Assembly (NCBI GenBank): GCA_025931335.1 | Contig: JAICNG010000012.1 | Location: 1-55,974, forward strand | Source: Gemmatimonadaceae bacterium | Lineage (GTDB): Bacteria > Gemmatimonadota > Gemmatimonadetes > Gemmatimonadales > Gemmatimonadaceae | Length of the DNA stretch: 55,974 nt | Direction of reading: 5' to 3' | Shown: one piece after another, positions 1 through 6,525 of the stretch | Layout of the letters: every line of letters starts with the position of its first letter | Numbering within the stretch: the stretch's first letter is position 1 | Made by a program: the position numbers and the translations under genes | The notes under the pieces: generated by a model | What the model was told of the DNA's origin: nothing | The model's input: only the letters and a program-made list of their open reading frames with translations | Database searches by the model: none

Positions 1-191
1 CCCGCCTCCGCGATCGCATGTACGGTGTCCTGCGCGCCGCGCTCGGTCTGGTGGTAGTGCACCGCGACGCGCATCCCGCGCCCGCCGAGCGCGACCGCGA
101 TGGCGCGGCCGACCCGACGCCCTGCACCGGTGACCAACGCCGTGCGCGGCGGGCCGCTGCCGCGATCAGCCGATCGCGGCGACGATGTCAT
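1..191 (-). CDS. Short-chain dehydrogenase/reductase, pteridine-reductase-like (partial, C terminus outside window)
   Basis: Only the N-terminal 63 residues are in the window. After a 16-residue leader comes the Rossmann nucleotide-binding motif TALVTGAGRRVGRAIA followed by a beta strand ending VAVHYHQ. The arginine after the glycine motif and the HY ending of beta-2 resemble the FolM/PTR1 pteridine reductase branch of NADPH-dependent SDRs, but the catalytic Tyr-Lys is not visible, so the substrate is open. The ATG at 189-191 is the first in-frame start and overlaps the end of the upstream peroxiredoxin by 26 nt; a TTG at 135-137 is less likely because it would cut into the nucleotide-binding fold. 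It is the last visible gene of the long minus-strand operon. Confidence 0.8.
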   Translation of the reverse strand, partial: MTSSPRSADRGSGPPRTALVTGAGRRVGRAIAVALGGRGMRVAVHYHQTERGAQDTVHAIAEA

Positions 192-609
192 TGGGAGGGG
201 GCGCACCCCGCGCGGCGAATGCGATCGTCCCGTCGGCGCGAATTCCGTAGACGGTGCGCTGAATGCCGCGGCCGTCCGGCTTCACCGCATGATACGCCGA
301 CGCGAGCAGGCGATCGGGATCGCTGAGCAAGGGAAAGGGAAGTCCCAGCTTGCGCGCGTAGCTCGCGTGGCTCTCGACGCCGGCGGGGTTCACGCCCAGC
401 GGCTGCACGTTGCTCTGACGAAACGACTCGATCTCATCGCGCACGGCGGAGAGCTGGCGGTTTCAGCCAGGCGTGTTGTTGCCGGGGTAAAAGAAGAGCG
501 CGACGTGTCCGCGGGCGAGCAGCTCACTCAGGCGGTAGGTCACGCCGTCGTTGGCGGTCGCGGTGAAGTCGGGCGCCTGCGTCCCGACGCGGAGTGGTGT
601 CTCGTTCAC
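166..609 (-). CDS. Peroxiredoxin (AhpC/TSA, Bcp-like) with in-frame TGA at the peroxidatic position; probable selenoprotein
   Basis: Reading minus from the GTG at 607-609 gives 147 residues, with one in-frame TGA at 463-465 as codon 49. The reading before it ends FFYPGNNTPG and the reading after begins NRQLSAVRDEIESF. In thiol peroxidases of this family the residue after TPG or TPx is the peroxidatic cysteine, so TGA falls exactly on the catalytic residue, consistent with selenocysteine. Downstream the fold continues normally (PLLSDPDRLLASAYHAV, then a GIRADGTIAF strand). No resolving cysteine is visible. The start is translationally coupled to the PHP gene (GTGA overlap at 606-609). Frame, length and conservation argue against a frameshift or a decayed gene. 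A TGC-to-TGA sequencing error or point mutation is the main alternative. The fold is certain; selenocysteine is inferred. Confidence 0.82.
433..453 (-). promoter_or_regulatory. Candidate bacterial SECIS hairpin
   Basis: In the mRNA, 9 nt after the TGA, CTC (453-451) pairs with GAG (435-433). Two mismatches follow, then CGC (448-446) pairs with GCG (440-438), closing a five-base loop CGTGC. The loop starts 17 nt after the TGA and has G in its second position, matching the usual spacing and loop-G rule for bacterial SECIS elements. The upper stem is short (3 bp), so this was judged by eye only and needs folding. Confidence 0.45.
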
Positions 610-1478
610 GCGACTCGCTCCGAGGTTGCGCGCTCGCGGACGAGCGCATCCTGGCGCTCGAGCCAGGCCAAGGGTACACGCATGCTCCCGATCGTCCGCG
701 ACCCCTCACCCGACCCATGCCAGTCCGATCCGCCGCTCGGGACGAGACCCAGGTAGTCAGCGAGCGTGCCTAACCGCGCGATGTCCTCGACCGTGTGACT
801 CGGGTGACGGACCTCGACCCCGTCGAAGCCGATGCGCTTGAACATCTCCAGCCGGGTGCGCGATCCATCCGGCCCGGGGTGGGCCATGATCGCGAGCCCG
901 CCCGCCTCGTGCAGCATCTGCACCGCCTCCGTGAGCGGCAGCCGCTGCTTGGGCACGTACGCCGGCCGGCCGCTGCCGAGGAGGCGGTCGAAGGCATCGC
1001 GATGATCCTTGGCCCATCCATTGGCGATGAGCACCCGTGCGATGTGCGGGCGGCCGACGGCACCGTCCCCCGCCTCGAGCCACACGGCGTCCATCTCGAC
1101 GGGAAAGCCTAACGCGCGCAGCTTCTCGACGATCTGCGTCGCCCGAACGCGGCGGGTCGCGCGCAGTGCCACCAGCCGCTCCTCCAGTCCGCCGAGCCGC
1201 GTCACGTGGAGACCGAGCACGTGATGCTCCCGGTCACCCTCGTGCGCGCTGAGCTCGATCCCGGCGACCACGCGCACGCCCAGCGCGTCGCCCGCCACCC
1301 GGGCCTCGGCGACGCCCTCGACGGTGTCGTGATCGGTGAGCGCGATCGCGGCCAGTCCCGCCGCGCGAGCCGCGGCGACCACCGCGGCTGGCGCCAGCAC
1401 CCCATCCGACGCGGTGGAGTGCATGTGCAGGTCGACGAAGCGATCCGTGCTACGCTCCGGGCCCGGCGCGCCGCTCAC
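606..1478 (-). CDS. PHP-domain phosphoesterase (YciV/TrpH type)
   Basis: This 290-residue protein opens with the PHP metal-binding motif VDLHMHSTASDG (HxH near residue 18). It continues with IALTDHDTVEG and later IMAHPGP and GGSDWHG, the scattered His/Asp ligands of PHP phosphoesterases. The length matches the YciV/TrpH group, whose characterised members are RNase AM-type 5'-3' exonucleases or 3',5'-nucleoside bisphosphate phosphatases; which activity applies cannot be told here. The GTG start at 1476-1478 overlaps the stop of the preceding 88-residue gene (GTGA), and its own stop overlaps the start of the peroxiredoxin, so it is tightly coupled within the operon. Confidence 0.88.
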   Translation of the reverse strand: MSGAPGPERSTDRFVDLHMHSTASDGVLAPAAVVAAARAAGLAAIALTDHDTVEGVAEARVAGDALGVRVVAGIELSAHEGDREHHVLGLHVTRLGGLEERLVALRATRRVRATQIVEKLRALGFPVEMDAVWLEAGDGAVGRPHIARVLIANGWAKDHRDAFDRLLGSGRPAYVPKQRLPLTEAVQMLHEAGGLAIMAHPGPDGSRTRLEMFKRIGFDGVEVRHPSHTVEDIARLGTLADYLGLVPSGGSDWHGSGEGSRTIGSMRVPLAWLERQDALVRERATSERVA

Positions 1479-1741
1479 GGCGCGTAGCCTGCCTCGGGCG
1501 ACGTAAAGCTGGGCTGGGAGAAGTCGAACAGGCGGCGCAGCTCGGCGTCGGACATTTCCGCGAGCGATTGCTCGCGCGACCGCGCGCCCTGCGGCGAATA
1601 GCGAGTCACGCGTACCTCGCGATCGGGCGCGGTGCCTCGCACGAAGATCAGGCCGAACTCGTCCCGGTCATACTGCGTTATGCGGCCGGACGGATACACG
1701 TCCCACGACGCCCCGTCGACCACGATGGCTCTGGATGGCAT
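1475..1741 (-). CDS. Small protein of unknown function (88 aa)
   Basis: The reading is clean, with an ATG start one base past the previous stop and a GTGA overlap with the following PHP gene. This coupling is the main argument that it is real. The sequence has a WDVYPSGRITQYDRDEFG segment followed by strands GLIFVRG and REVRVTRYSP, then an acidic helix (SLAEMSDAELRRLF). It reads as a small beta-rich soluble domain and has no signal peptide or membrane segment. I do not recognise the family. Its position between the E2 gene and the PHP gene gives no clear functional hint. Confidence 0.7.
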   Translation of the reverse strand: MPSRAIVVDGASWDVYPSGRITQYDRDEFGLIFVRGTAPDREVRVTRYSPQGARSREQSLAEMSDAELRRLFDFSQPSFTSPEAGYAP

Positions 1742-1742
1742 T

Positions 1743-2003
1743 TCAGCTCAGCTCCACTTCCTCGTAGACCCGCGCCGGATCGAGGAGCCGATCCGGTGCG
1801 TTCTCGAGCGCCGTGTCCAGCGTGTCGCGATCCGACGCTTCGACGAACTCGATGAACGCGCCCGGCAAGCCGGACTCCTCGAACACCCAATACCGGCAAT
1901 TGGCGTGCTGGTAGTACGTACGCCGCATCCGCGCCCGTTCCAGGTGCTTCTTGCGTTCGGGAGCGGGCACGATCGTCCGCTGCATGGCGAGGGCGCGCCT
2001 CAT
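1743..2003 (-). CDS. Small protein of unknown function (86 aa)
   Basis: The start ATG overlaps the E2 stop codon (ATGA at 2000-2003), and the stop lies one base before the next start. The N terminus is basic (PERKKHLERARMRRTYY), followed by CRYWVFEESGLPGAFIEFVEA and an acidic C-terminal helix. No transmembrane stretch or known motif is evident. A second methionine at residue 7 is an alternative start. The family is unknown to me. Coupling to the dehydrogenase genes suggests co-expression but not function. Confidence 0.68.
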   Translation of the reverse strand: MRRALAMQRTIVPAPERKKHLERARMRRTYYQHANCRYWVFEESGLPGAFIEFVEASDRDTLDTALENAPDRLLDPARVYEEVELS

Positions 2004-3373
2004 CCGCCCAACCCCTGTTCAGGAAAGGACTCGATCTCCCGCTTCACGTGCGCGAGGAACTGGTCAGCCACGGCGCCATCGATGATGCGGTGATCGAAGG
2101 AGATCGAGAAGAACGAGCAGGTCCGAATCGCGATCGTGTCTTCCCCGTCGGTACCCGCGATCACCTTCGGACGCTTCTCGATCGCCCCCACGCCCAGAAT
2201 GGCGACCTGAGGCTGGCTGATGATCGGCGTCCCCATGAGGGAGCCGAAAATCCCGGGATTCGTGATCGTGAACGTCCCATCCTGCACCTCGCGCGGATCG
2301 AGCTTCTTGGCCCGCGCGCGCGTCGCGAGGTCATTGAGCGTCTTGGTCAACCCGACGAGGGACAGCTCGTCGGCTTTCCTGATGACGGGAACGATCAGCC
2401 CCCACTCGAGCGCGACCGCCACGCCGATGTTGTACTGCTTGCGATAGATGATGCTGTTGCGCGCCACCGACGAGTTCATCACCGGGTACGCTTTCAGCCC
2501 CTCGATCACCGCCTTGATGATGAAGGGCGTGTAGGTGAGCTTCTGGCCGTTCTCCGCCTCGAACCGCGCGCGATGCGTGGCGCGCAACCGCGCCACGCGG
2601 GTGAAGTCGATCTCCATGAACGACGTGACGTGCGCCGATGTCCGGCGCGACGCGACCATGTGCTCGCTGATCCGCTGGCGCATCACGGACATCGGCTCGA
2701 CGACATCGCCCGGCCAGGGCTCCGGCACCGGACCATGTTGCTCCGCCCCGCCCGGGGCGTGCATCGACGGGGCGACGCGCTGCCCGGGCCGCGCACCTCC
2801 GCTCTCGAGGTAGCCGAGCAGGTCGCGCTTGGTGACGCGGCCGGCGAGGCCCGTTCCCTGGAGCGCGGCGATCTCGATCCCGTGCTCGGCCGCCATCTTT
2901 CGCACCAGCGGCGAGCTTCGCGAGCGCAACCGCTCCTCGAGCGAATTCGCCGCCGCCGGCGCTCGGCCGGTTGGTGCCGGGGTGGAAGGATGCGAGGCCG
3001 GACCCGGCTTCCCGGTAGATTCTGTTTTCGGGGGGGGCCCCCCAGCAGCGACGGCGACGCCCGAACGTGCATTGCCGTCGCCCGTCCCCACGGCCGGAGC
3101 CGGAGCGCTTGCCGCCCCCACCGCCGCGCCCTTTTCCGTTTCGAGCCGGGCCACCACGGTCTGCACCGGGACGGTCTGCCCCTCCGTCACGAGTATCTCC
3201 GCCAGCACTCCCGCCGACGGCGCAGGAATCTCGGCGTCGACCTTGTCGGTGGAGATCTCGAAGATCGGCTCGTCGCGCTTCACTTCGTCTCCCACCTTCT
3301 TCAGCCAGCGAGAGAGCGTGCCCTCAGCGATGGACTCGCCCATCTGCGGCATGATCACGTCGACTCGTGCCAC
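2000..3373 (-). CDS. 2-oxoacid dehydrogenase E2, dihydrolipoamide acyltransferase
   Basis: The 457-residue protein has the E2 order. An N-terminal lipoyl domain carries the lipoylated lysine in STDKVDAEI. An Ala/Pro/Gly-rich linker and a peripheral E3/E1-binding domain (SPLVRKMAAEHGIE...GRVTKRDLL) follow. The C-terminal catalytic domain ends in SFDHRIIDGAVADQFL with active-site His428 and Asp432. It transfers acyl groups from E1 to CoA in a pyruvate or branched-chain 2-oxoacid dehydrogenase complex; the substrate cannot be fixed from sequence alone. The GTG start has a good AGGAG site just upstream. E1-alpha and E1-beta lie upstream in the operon, but no E3 (dihydrolipoyl dehydrogenase) gene is in the window, so E3 must be shared from elsewhere. 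Confidence 0.94.
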   Translation of the reverse strand: MARVDVIMPQMGESIAEGTLSRWLKKVGDEVKRDEPIFEISTDKVDAEIPAPSAGVLAEILVTEGQTVPVQTVVARLETEKGAAVGAASAPAPAVGTGDGNARSGVAVAAGGPPPKTESTGKPGPASHPSTPAPTGRAPAAANSLEERLRSRSSPLVRKMAAEHGIEIAALQGTGLAGRVTKRDLLGYLESGGARPGQRVAPSMHAPGGAEQHGPVPEPWPGDVVEPMSVMRQRISEHMVASRRTSAHVTSFMEIDFTRVARLRATHRARFEAENGQKLTYTPFIIKAVIEGLKAYPVMNSSVARNSIIYRKQYNIGVAVALEWGLIVPVIRKADELSLVGLTKTLNDLATRARAKKLDPREVQDGTFTITNPGIFGSLMGTPIISQPQVAILGVGAIEKRPKVIAGTDGEDTIAIRTCSFFSISFDHRIIDGAVADQFLAHVKREIESFPEQGLGG

Positions 3374-3375
3374 GA

Positions 3376-3639
3376 CTAGCTCCTCTTCGTTGGATCACTG
3401 GCGTCTCGATCGGACCGCAATCTCAGCACGATCGCCACCGCCAGCGACAGCCCGCCGATAACACCGCACGGCAGTACGAATGACCAAATGTCACACGCCG
3501 GAAACCCCTGCGGAGGCGTGCATCCGCGAGCCGAACCCACGATCTTCGCCACCGCCGCCCCAATCATGCCGCCCGCGAAGAACCCCGGAATCGCGAACAG
3601 ACACCCAACGGCGTACCGCGGCGTTCCGCCCCCCGCCAC
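3376..3639 (-). CDS. Small two-helix membrane protein (87 aa), unknown
   Basis: It is encoded between E1-beta and E2, starting with GTG just before the E1-beta stop and ending 3 nt before E2. It has two hydrophobic segments (about residues 10-33 and 50-72) separated by a loop containing two cysteines (GCTPPQGFPACD). That could be a periplasmic disulfide loop, with a basic-acidic cytoplasmic tail. A membrane protein inside a soluble dehydrogenase operon is unusual. The family is not recognised. Confidence 0.65.
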   Translation of the reverse strand: MAGGGTPRYAVGCLFAIPGFFAGGMIGAAVAKIVGSARGCTPPQGFPACDIWSFVLPCGVIGGLSLAVAIVLRLRSDRDASDPTKRS

Positions 3640-3640
3640 C

Positions 3641-4618
3641 TCAGTACGCCGCGAGCTTCCGCGCCACCGTGACGATGTCCGTCGTCTGCGGCAGCACGTA
3701 GTCCTCGAGCGGTGGCGAGTACGGTAGCGGAACGTCGGCCGCGGTCACGCGCAAGATGGGCGCATCCAGCCACTCGAATGCCTGCTCGTTGATCCGCGCG
3801 GCGACTTCCCCCGCCACACCACCGGTGCGCGTGTCCTCATGCACGACCATGACGCGGTTCGTCTTGCGCACCGTCTCCACGATCGCGGCATCATCCATCG
3901 GCAGCAATGAGCGAAGATCGAGGATCTCCACCGAGAGCCCGTCCTCCTTCTCGAGCTGCTCGGCAGCCTCGAGTGCCTTCCACACCGTCGCCGCGTAGGT
4001 GATGATCGAGAGGTCCTTTCCCTCGCGCGCAACGCGCGCCTTGCCGATCGGGACGACGTGATCGCCGCCGGGAAGGTCCTCCTTGATCCGCCGATACAGG
4101 TACTTGTGCTCGAAGAACAGCACGGGATCATCGTCCCGGATGGCCGCTTTCAGCAGTCCCTTCGCATCACTCGCGGTCGCCGGATAGACGATCTTGAGCC
4201 CCGGCGTGTGCAGGAAGGCGGCTTCCGGATTCTGGGAGTGAAAGGGCCCACCGCGCACGTAGCCGCCGCTCGGCCCACGCACCACGATGGGACATGGCAG
4301 CATGGCGCGGTATCGCGAGGTCGCGACGTAGTTCGTGAGCATGTCGTACGCGCACGAGATGAAGTCGATGAACTGCATCTCCACGACCGGACGCATGCCC
4401 ATGTGCGCGGCGCCGGCCGCTGCCCCCACGAACCCGGCTTCGGAGATGGGCGTATCGATCACGCGGCTTTCACCAAAGCGATCGAGCAGCCCGTCCGTGA
4501 CCTTGAACGCCCCTCCGTAGGCGCCGATGTCCTCTCCGAGAATGAACACGCTCTCGTCGCGCTCCATCTCCTCGAAGAGCGCCTGACGAATGGCTTCGAG
4601 ATAGGTCGTTTCAGCCAT
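3641..4618 (-). CDS. 2-oxoacid dehydrogenase E1 component, beta subunit
   Basis: 325 residues starting MAETTYLEAIRQALFEEMER, the standard E1-beta N terminus; upstream in-frame sequence is a shadow of E1-alpha and was excluded. Recognisable segments are GEDIGAYGGAFKVTDGL, PISEAGFVGAAAGAAHMG, QFIDFISCAYDML and VVHEDTRTGGVAGEV. The start overlaps the E1-alpha stop by 8 nt, implying translational coupling and a 1:1 ratio. With E1-alpha it forms the alpha2beta2 thiamine-diphosphate decarboxylase of a pyruvate or branched-chain 2-oxoacid dehydrogenase. Confidence 0.93.
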   Translation of the reverse strand: MAETTYLEAIRQALFEEMERDESVFILGEDIGAYGGAFKVTDGLLDRFGESRVIDTPISEAGFVGAAAGAAHMGMRPVVEMQFIDFISCAYDMLTNYVATSRYRAMLPCPIVVRGPSGGYVRGGPFHSQNPEAAFLHTPGLKIVYPATASDAKGLLKAAIRDDDPVLFFEHKYLYRRIKEDLPGGDHVVPIGKARVAREGKDLSIITYAATVWKALEAAEQLEKEDGLSVEILDLRSLLPMDDAAIVETVRKTNRVMVVHEDTRTGGVAGEVAARINEQAFEWLDAPILRVTAADVPLPYSPPLEDYVLPQTTDIVTVARKLAAY

Positions 4619-5783
4619 GGAACGTCCCCCACCCCGCCGCACGCTCGTGCGCCGCGACGGCGCTGCGCACGCCGGCGCGATACCAGAGCGGCTCGATGAG
4701 AGCCGGCTCCGCGTAGATACCGACCAGCGCGTCGGTCGGCTCGGGCATCGGTGACGCTTCCGCCGCATCGGTGGCAGCGTCGATCTCATCCTTCACACGC
4801 GCATCGATCGCGGCGATCATGGCATCATCGAACTCGAGCTCGGCCGTCAACACGCGCAGGTACCGATCGAGTGGATCGTCCTCCCGCTCCCATCGTTCGA
4901 TTTCCCCCGCGGGAACGTACGACTGATTGTCGTGCTCCGCGTGGCCCTTTCGACGGTACGTCATGAGCTCGATGAGCGTGACGCCTTCTCCGCGACGCGC
5001 GCGGTCGACCGCCTCCTTCGTCACGTCGAACACGGCGAGCACGTCGTTTCCGTCAGCGCGCACGCCGGGGATGCCGTACGCGAGCGCCTTGTCCTTCAGC
5101 TCGGTCACCGCCGTCTGCCGGGCGAGCGGCGTCGAGTACGCGTATCCGTTGTTCTCGACGACGACCACCAGCGGACAGCGCTGCACGGCGGCGAAATTGA
5201 GCCCCTCGTGGAACGACCCGGTGGATGTGGCGCCGTCGCCGACGTAGACGAGCCCGACGCGCGCCTCCCCACGCAGCTTGAACGACAGCGTCACCCCGGT
5301 CATGACCGGCACCATGTCCCCCAGGTGCGAGATCTGTCCGATGAAGCCGCGGTCGAGATCGCCGTAGTGGATGTTGAGCTCGCGCCCACGCGTCGGCGAA
5401 TCCCCCTTGGCCATGTACTGGCGGATGATCTCGACCGGCTTCGCGCCCTTCACGAGCATCGAGCCGAGATTTCGGATGAGCGGGGAGAGCACATCGCGCC
5501 GCTCGAGGGCAAAGGCGCTGCCCACCGCGTCCGCCTCCTGCCCTAACGAGCGAAACAGCCCGCCGATCACCTTCGTCTGGCGATACAGGTTGACCAGACG
5601 CTCCTCGAGCGACCGCGTGAGGCGCATCCAGTAGTACAGATCGAGTTGCTGAGCGCGACTCAGGCGGGCCGAGGGCCGCGGGCCGCGGGCAACGCCCGGG
5701 GTCGAGCGGTCCCCGGCGGCGCGAGTGCCGGCCACCGCCCCTGGCCCCCGGCCCTTGGCCCCTGGCCCCGCCCTCCGTGCCAT
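4611..5783 (-). CDS. 2-oxoacid dehydrogenase E1 component, alpha subunit
   Basis: This 390-residue protein carries the thiamine-diphosphate/Mg motif GDG (182-184) ... ENN (210-212), with the normal 30-residue spacing and the SFHEGLNFA helix between. Conserved E1-alpha blocks include YWMRLTRSLEERLVNLYRQ and SLGQEADAVG. It decarboxylates the 2-oxoacid and acylates the E2 lipoyl group. The first 40 residues are a low-complexity Gly/Ala/Arg/Pro extension, encoded almost entirely by a period-7 inverted repeat element (5666-5771), and look acquired. Its start overlaps the stop of the 97-residue gene (ATGA). Confidence 0.93.
   Translation of the reverse strand: MARRAGPGAKGRGPGAVAGTRAAGDRSTPGVARGPRPSARLSRAQQLDLYYWMRLTRSLEERLVNLYRQTKVIGGLFRSLGQEADAVGSAFALERRDVLSPLIRNLGSMLVKGAKPVEIIRQYMAKGDSPTRGRELNIHYGDLDRGFIGQISHLGDMVPVMTGVTLSFKLRGEARVGLVYVGDGATSTGSFHEGLNFAAVQRCPLVVVVENNGYAYSTPLARQTAVTELKDKALAYGIPGVRADGNDVLAVFDVTKEAVDRARRGEGVTLIELMTYRRKGHAEHDNQSYVPAGEIERWEREDDPLDRYLRVLTAELEFDDAMIAAIDARVKDEIDAATDAAEASPMPEPTDALVGIYAEPALIEPLWYRAGVRSAVAAHERAAGWGTFHG
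5666..5771. repeat. Inverted period-7 repeat element R1 (GGGCCnn family), inside the E1-alpha gene
   Basis: The left arm (5666-5690) is three copies of GGGCCGM; the right arm (5737-5771) is five copies of a GCCCCTG-like heptamer on the same strand, i.e. the inverse orientation. About 46 nt of unique sequence separates them. The arms resemble those of R6 at 33.5 kb. The element lies in frame and encodes residues 5-40 of E1-alpha. Confidence 0.75.
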
Positions 5784-6076
5784 CAGTAGGCCGCCGCCAG
5801 CTTGTGCGACGGGTCTGCCTGACGATGCACGCGAACGAAGAACCGCTTCACGTTGCGATCCAGCCGGCTCTCTCCCATCTGATCGGTCTCAGCCTCGATG
5901 AACGTGTAGTGCCCACCCTCCGGACGCGCCGACACCTTCACCGTACCAAGCTCCCCGGTGAACGTGCGCGACCGGGCCGAGGACGCCTGACGAGTGAGGT
6001 CGAGCGTCGGGAAGTACGCGTCCGCGGCCTCGAGCACCACCGCCGGGGCGACGTGCGTGCGGTGGTAGTGCCTCAT
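5783..6076 (-). CDS. Conserved small protein of unknown function (97 aa)
   Basis: It starts at the ATG overlapping the stop of the upstream lipoprotein gene (ATGA) and ends with a stop overlapping the E1-alpha start. It begins MRHYHRTHVAPAVVLEAADAYF and continues as an alternating strand pattern (GTVKVSARPEGGHYTFIEAE) followed by a basic tail (RLDRNVKRFFVRVHRQ). It has no signal peptide or membrane segment. It could be a small alpha-beta ligand-binding or polyketide-cyclase-like domain, but this is only an impression. Both flanking overlaps support that it is translated. Confidence 0.7.
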   Translation of the reverse strand: MRHYHRTHVAPAVVLEAADAYFPTLDLTRQASSARSRTFTGELGTVKVSARPEGGHYTFIEAETDQMGESRLDRNVKRFFVRVHRQADPSHKLAAAY

Positions 6077-6525
6077 GTTCCCGTGTCTCCGGGAAACGCC
6101 GGTGCCTCCGGTCGAATGTCCTGGCGCCAATCCACCCGCTCCAGCGGGCTGGTCGAGTCCCGCCGGAACTCGAGCGCCATCGCCCAATTGCCGGCGGTGA
6201 CGAAGCTCATGTTCGCGGTGTAGGTCCCCACCTGCTCGGCCGCCGCCAGGCCATCCCATACCGTGCGACGGTCGGGATCGTCGGGGCCGGCGTTGCTCGC
6301 GAACATGCGCCCTTCTCCCCCCTCGATCGGCTGCTTCGTCTCACGGTCACTGACCACGATCGTGTACTTCGTCTGCTCGCGCGCGCGGGGGGGCAGCTGG
6401 TCGGCCGTGACGCGGAATGAATAGCTGTCCGTGTCGAGCCGCAGCGCGAACTGTTGGGGCTCGGGTCGACACGCGACGGCGGCCAGTGCGACCGCGGTGA
6501 GCACGAACCACCGGAAATACCTCAC
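6073..6525 (-). CDS. Lipoprotein with Ig-like/FixH-like domain (tentative)
   Basis: 150 residues. The GTG start at 6523-6525 overlaps the stop of the inositol phosphate synthase gene (GTGA). A signal peptide (VRYFRWFVLTAVALAAVAC) ends in a lipobox AVAC. The mature part is a beta-sandwich-like domain: SYSFRVTADQLPPRAREQTK, YTIVVSDRETKQPIEGGEG, then a TANMSFVTAGNWAMALEF strand pair. This resembles FixH/YtkA-type domains that tune a ligand or metal environment. That assignment is from pattern only. It is probably anchored in the periplasm. Confidence 0.68.
   Translation of the reverse strand: MRYFRWFVLTAVALAAVACRPEPQQFALRLDTDSYSFRVTADQLPPRAREQTKYTIVVSDRETKQPIEGGEGRMFASNAGPDDPDRRTVWDGLAAAEQVGTYTANMSFVTAGNWAMALEFRRDSTSPLERVDWRQDIRPEAPAFPGDTGT

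Noticed and set aside
166-444. Short peroxiredoxin fragment starting at an internal GTG, read as a pseudogene or a separate gene
   Set aside because: The same frame is open to 609 apart from the single TGA, with full N-terminal fold and a coupled start, so the fragment is part of a longer gene.
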